Origin: Stutzerimonas nosocomialis
GTDB taxonomy: Bacteria; Pseudomonadota; Gammaproteobacteria; Pseudomonadales; Pseudomonadaceae
Direction: 5' to 3'
Length of the DNA stretch: 64,000 nucleotides
Assembly: GCF_005876855.1 (NCBI RefSeq)
Contig: NZ_QLAE01000009.1
Location: 1 to 64,000, forward strand
The notes under the pieces are model-generated. The model saw only the letters and a program-made list of their open reading frames with translations. It searched no databases and had not been told where the DNA came from. Numbering within the stretch: the first letter of the stretch is position 1; the number at the start of each line of letters is the position of its first letter. Positions 61,574 through 64,000 of the stretch are shown here, in pieces. A program made the translations under genes and the position numbers.

Positions 61574-62572
61574 TCAGGGCTTGGCGACCGCCTCGCCCGC
61601 CGCGTCCATCAAGGCCTGGCCGATGCGCGAGGACCACTTGTCGCGCACGCTGGCAGTGGCCTCGGCAAAGGCCTGGCGTTCGGCCTCGCTGAGTTCGATC
61701 ACCTCGACGCCCCGGGCGCGGATATCCTCCAGACGCTGGGCTTCGAGGGAGCGGGACAGCTCGATCTCCCACTTGCCGGCATCGATGGCCGCCTGGCGCA
61801 GCAGCTCGCGGTCCGCCTCGGGCAGCTCCTTCCAGATGCGCTGGTTGACGGCGAAGATCAGCGGGTCGGCCATGTAGTCCCAGAGGGTCAGGTGCTTCTG
61901 GCCGACCTGATCGATACGCGCGACGTCGAATACCGACAGCGGGTTCTCCTGCCCGTCCACCGCGCCGGTGGTCAGCGCCGGCTTGGCGTCGGCCCAGCTC
62001 ATCTGCGTCGGGTTGGCGCCCAGCGCGTTGAAGGTGTCCTGGAACAGCGGCGAGCCGACCACGCGAATCTTCAGGCCCTTGAGATCGGCCGGCGCGCGCA
62101 GCGCACGGGCCGAGTTGGAGATCTGCCGGAAGCCGTTCTCGCCCCAGGCCAGCGGGACGATGCCGCGCTTCTCGATGGCCTCGAAGGCGAGCACACCGGC
62201 CTTGCCGCCGGTGATGGCGTCCAGGTCGGCGCTGTCGTTCATCAGGAACGGCAGCGAGAACAGATTGAGTTCCTGCACCTGGGGCGACCAGTTGATGGTC
62301 GAGCCGACCGCCATGTCGATCAGGCCCGAGCGCATCGCGGAGAACTCCTTGGTCTGGTCCCCGGCCACCAGCTGGGCGTTGGGGTAGACGCGCAGGGTGA
62401 TGCGGCCCTCGGAGCGTTCGTTGACCAGGTCGGCCCACTTCTGCGCCGCCTGGCCCCAGGGGAAGGCGTCCGACAGGACGGTGGACACCGAATACTCGCG
62501 GGCCTGCGCGACGAAAGTGGCGGACAGCGCGGCGGCAGCGGCCAGCGCAGTGAAATAGCGGGACAGTTTCAT
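61574..62572 (-). CDS. TRAP transporter substrate-binding protein (DctP family)
   Basis: A 332-residue periplasmic binding protein with a signal peptide (MKLSRYFTALAAAAALSATFVAQA). It carries the block RIRVVGSPLF-like KIRVVGSPLFQDTFNALGA and GAVDGQENPL, where the Arg usually pairs with a substrate carboxylate. This makes an organic acid the likely ligand. It is the first gene of the TRAP operon, and AGGA stands eight bases before its ATG. Confidence 0.93.
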   Translation of the reverse strand: MKLSRYFTALAAAAALSATFVAQAREYSVSTVLSDAFPWGQAAQKWADLVNERSEGRITLRVYPNAQLVAGDQTKEFSAMRSGLIDMAVGSTINWSPQVQELNLFSLPFLMNDSADLDAITGGKAGVLAFEAIEKRGIVPLAWGENGFRQISNSARALRAPADLKGLKIRVVGSPLFQDTFNALGANPTQMSWADAKPALTTGAVDGQENPLSVFDVARIDQVGQKHLTLWDYMADPLIFAVNQRIWKELPEADRELLRQAAIDAGKWEIELSRSLEAQRLEDIRARGVEVIELSEAERQAFAEATASVRDKWSSRIGQALMDAAGEAVAKP

Positions 62573-62984
62573 GATGGCGTCCTAGGATCGTGGGTCTGTT
62601 GTCTTTTTTATGCGAGCAGCCACGGCCGTGGTCGGCAGTGGCGATCCGTGGCAACAGGATAGTCGCCGGGCGGCGCCGGATAGGCGCGGGAGAAGGGACG
62701 CGGGGGCTGAAGGATGGATCGACAGCGCGTGTTCGAGGGGCGTCACCGGCCGAGCTGCCTTGTGGGCAATACGGCAGCCTGGCTCAGGCCAGACGGGTGC
62801 AATATCGCAGAACGTGACCGGGAGCGCCATTACCGGCGCTCCCCGCGGGCGCGTCAGGGTCCTGGCCTGAAGGATGCATCGCTCGACCGATACCGGCCGC
62901 CTGCCGGACTAAATCTGCTCGCCGTGCAGCACCTTCTGCTGCCAACGGGTCGAATCTGTTAGACATGGCTTCCCGGAGGTGGAT
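62573..62984. other. Non-coding region upstream of the TRAP operon and hydrolase
   Basis: About 410 bp between divergent genes. Short frames on both strands have no family resemblance and no ribosome-binding site, so none is called. It should hold the dctP-side promoter. A perfect 9-bp hairpin is described separately. No regulator gene for the transporter lies within the window. Confidence 0.6.
62820..62843. repeat. Perfect 9-bp hairpin
   Basis: GGGAGCGCC pairs exactly with GGCGCTCCC around ATTACC. There is no T tract on either strand. It may be a remnant terminator of a lost gene or an operator. Confidence 0.45.
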
Positions 62985-63638
62985 ATGCCCGACATTCGAT
63001 TTCAACGGATTGACACTGCAACCCTGCCCTGCCTCATGACGGTGCCCGAAGGCACCCCTCCGCCCAGCGGATGGCCCCTGCTCTGCTTCCTGCACGGCTA
63101 TGGCGAAGCCGCACCGCTCCCGATCGAACAGGGCCTGACCCGCCACGGCCCCTGGCACGAAGCCGTCCCCGGGGAGATCCACCAGCGCTTCATCATCATC
63201 GCGCCGCAGCTGCCCCAGGCCGGCGACTACTGGAAACTGGTGGCCGGCGACGTCGAGGTCCTGGTGCGCCGCGCCCTGCTCGAACAGCAGGGCGACCCGT
63301 CGCGCTGCTACCTGTGCGGCTTCAGCTTCGGCGGCAACGGCGTGTTCGACATCGCGCTGAGCCAGCCGGGCCAATGGGCCGCGCTGTGGACCGTCGACCC
63401 GACGCGCGCGCCCCAGGTGCCGCTGCCCCATCCGCTGTGGGTGTCGATCGGGCAGGTCACCCGCCGGCTGCAGGCGCGCTTCATCCAGACGCTGCACCTG
63501 CAGCCGGTCACCGAGGAAGAGCCCAGCGGCGAGCGCCTGTACCTCGACGAAGGCGCGGACCACGTCAACTCGGCACGGCTGGCGTTCGCCGACCGGCGCA
63601 TCTATGCCTGGCTGCTGCGCCACCGCAGCGCCGGCTGA
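62985..63638 (+). CDS. Alpha/beta hydrolase (carboxylesterase or phospholipase type)
   Basis: A 217-residue cytoplasmic serine hydrolase. The oxyanion strand LLCFLHGYGEAAPLP is followed by the nucleophile elbow CGFSFGGNGVFDIA, with the Ser near residue 110. A late acidic residue and the His in GADHVNSARLAF complete the triad. CGGAGG is five bases before the ATG at 62985, so the GTG at 62979 was not used. It resembles predicted peptidase or poly-hydroxybutyrate-depolymerase-like esterases. The substrate is unknown. Confidence 0.82.
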   Translation: MPDIRFQRIDTATLPCLMTVPEGTPPPSGWPLLCFLHGYGEAAPLPIEQGLTRHGPWHEAVPGEIHQRFIIIAPQLPQAGDYWKLVAGDVEVLVRRALLEQQGDPSRCYLCGFSFGGNGVFDIALSQPGQWAALWTVDPTRAPQVPLPHPLWVSIGQVTRRLQARFIQTLHLQPVTEEEPSGERLYLDEGADHVNSARLAFADRRIYAWLLRHRSAG

Positions 63639-63643
63639 CCGCA

Positions 63644-63811
63644 TCACGGGCCGGGCGGCGGTTCGTCCCGGCCCCGCTTGCGGCGGATGTTGATCAGCGA
63701 CACCACGGCCAGCGCGATCATCAGCCCCGCCATGTCGTAGCTGCCGCGTCCGAGGTAGCCGAGCGCCGCCACCGCGCAGACGGTCAGGCCCAGCCAACTG
63801 ATGAAATTCAT
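63644..63811 (-). CDS. Small membrane protein, 55 residues
   Basis: A 55-residue protein beginning MNFISWLGLTVCAVAALGYLG, with two hydrophobic segments (about 4-20 and 26-43) and a charged tail RRKRGRDEPPPGP. GAGGAG stands seven bases before the ATG, supporting translation. I do not recognise a named family. It converges on the hydrolase gene with five bases between. Confidence 0.55.
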   Translation of the reverse strand: MNFISWLGLTVCAVAALGYLGRGSYDMAGLMIALAVVSLINIRRKRGRDEPPPGP

Positions 63812-63926
63812 GTCCCGCTCCTCTGCCCTGGTGAGGGTTGGACCACCCGGCGCCAGGGTTGGCACCGACCGTTGCGCTTGCATTCTTTACACCTGCACGG
63901 ACCCTGCGCAGCGCGCCGCGCCTCGC

Positions 63927-63945
63927 TGTAATGATATGGTTTCTC
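63927..63945 (+). promoter_or_regulatory. Weak Fur-box-like sequence
   Basis: A 19-base match to the Fur consensus (three hexamers of the GATAAT type, the last inverted) agrees at 12 of 19 positions. It lies 30 bp before a start codon. This is a marginal score, so it is only a candidate. Confidence 0.25.
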
Positions 63946-63975
63946 ACTTGCAAACGACCGAGGAGATTCCCACCC

Positions 63976-64000
63976 GTGAAAAAGCTCGCCCTGTCCGCTT
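63976..64000 (+). CDS. 5' end of a probable exported protein (truncated by window edge)
   Basis: Eight codons are present. They start with GTG and read MKKLALSA, a typical signal-peptide beginning. GAGGAG lies about ten bases upstream. The rest is outside the window, so no function can be given. Confidence 0.5.

Noticed and set aside
62590-62962. Short plus-strand frames in the TRAP-hydrolase gap
   Set aside because: Three frames of 75-86 codons overlap each other, lack ribosome-binding sites and have no recognisable sequence.

Overview
The window is a high-GC chromosomal segment of a Pseudomonas-type gammaproteobacterium. I favour the P. stutzeri (Stutzerimonas) group. The coq7-speD-osmC-vfr-trpCDG series and the macromolecular-synthesis operon rpsU-dnaG-rpoD follow the gene order known from P. 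aeruginosa around vfr, trp and rpoD, while the later part holds a complete C-P lyase operon of the type described in P. stutzeri. The species assignment is inferred from gene order and protein similarity, because no search could be run.

Positions 1-33460 are conserved core genome. They hold the end of coq7 (ubiquinone), speD (spermidine), an OsmC-family gene divergent from vfr, and a contiguous trpEGDC operon with a candidate Trp-codon leader peptide upstream of trpE. Then come gph and rpe, a DUF3530 protein, the amgK-murU-djlA wall-recycling group, the envelope and housekeeping series lptD-surA-pdxA-rsmA-apaG-apaH-glpE, the stress trio prkA-yeaH-spoVR, cca, folK and folB, plsY, tsaD, rpsU-dnaG-rpoD and a CAU-anticodon tRNA whose acceptor stem fits tRNA-Ile2. 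Several genes were given later starts than the longest open frame on the basis of ribosome-binding sites and family N-termini.

Positions 33461-64000 are accessory and differ from the P. aeruginosa order. First comes a probable metal-uptake unit made of a His-rich DUF2946-like membrane protein, a TonB-dependent receptor and a PepSY membrane protein. An AraC regulator divergent from a short-chain dehydrogenase follows. Next is the full phosphonate operon phnCDEFGHIJKLMNP on the minus strand, preceded by three tandem Pho-box-like half-sites. Divergent from it is an orphan secreted protein built of curlin-like repeats.

The last part holds an alpha/beta hydrolase and a four-gene signalling operon (CHASE3-GAF hybrid kinase with three receivers, CheR, a CheB without receiver, and a receiver-kinase). 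After these come a 52-residue YqaE/Pmp3 membrane peptide, a three-gene TRAP transporter, a second hydrolase, a 55-residue membrane protein, and the first codons of a probable exported protein behind a weak Fur-like site. No CRISPR array, insertion sequence, integrase or rRNA gene was seen.
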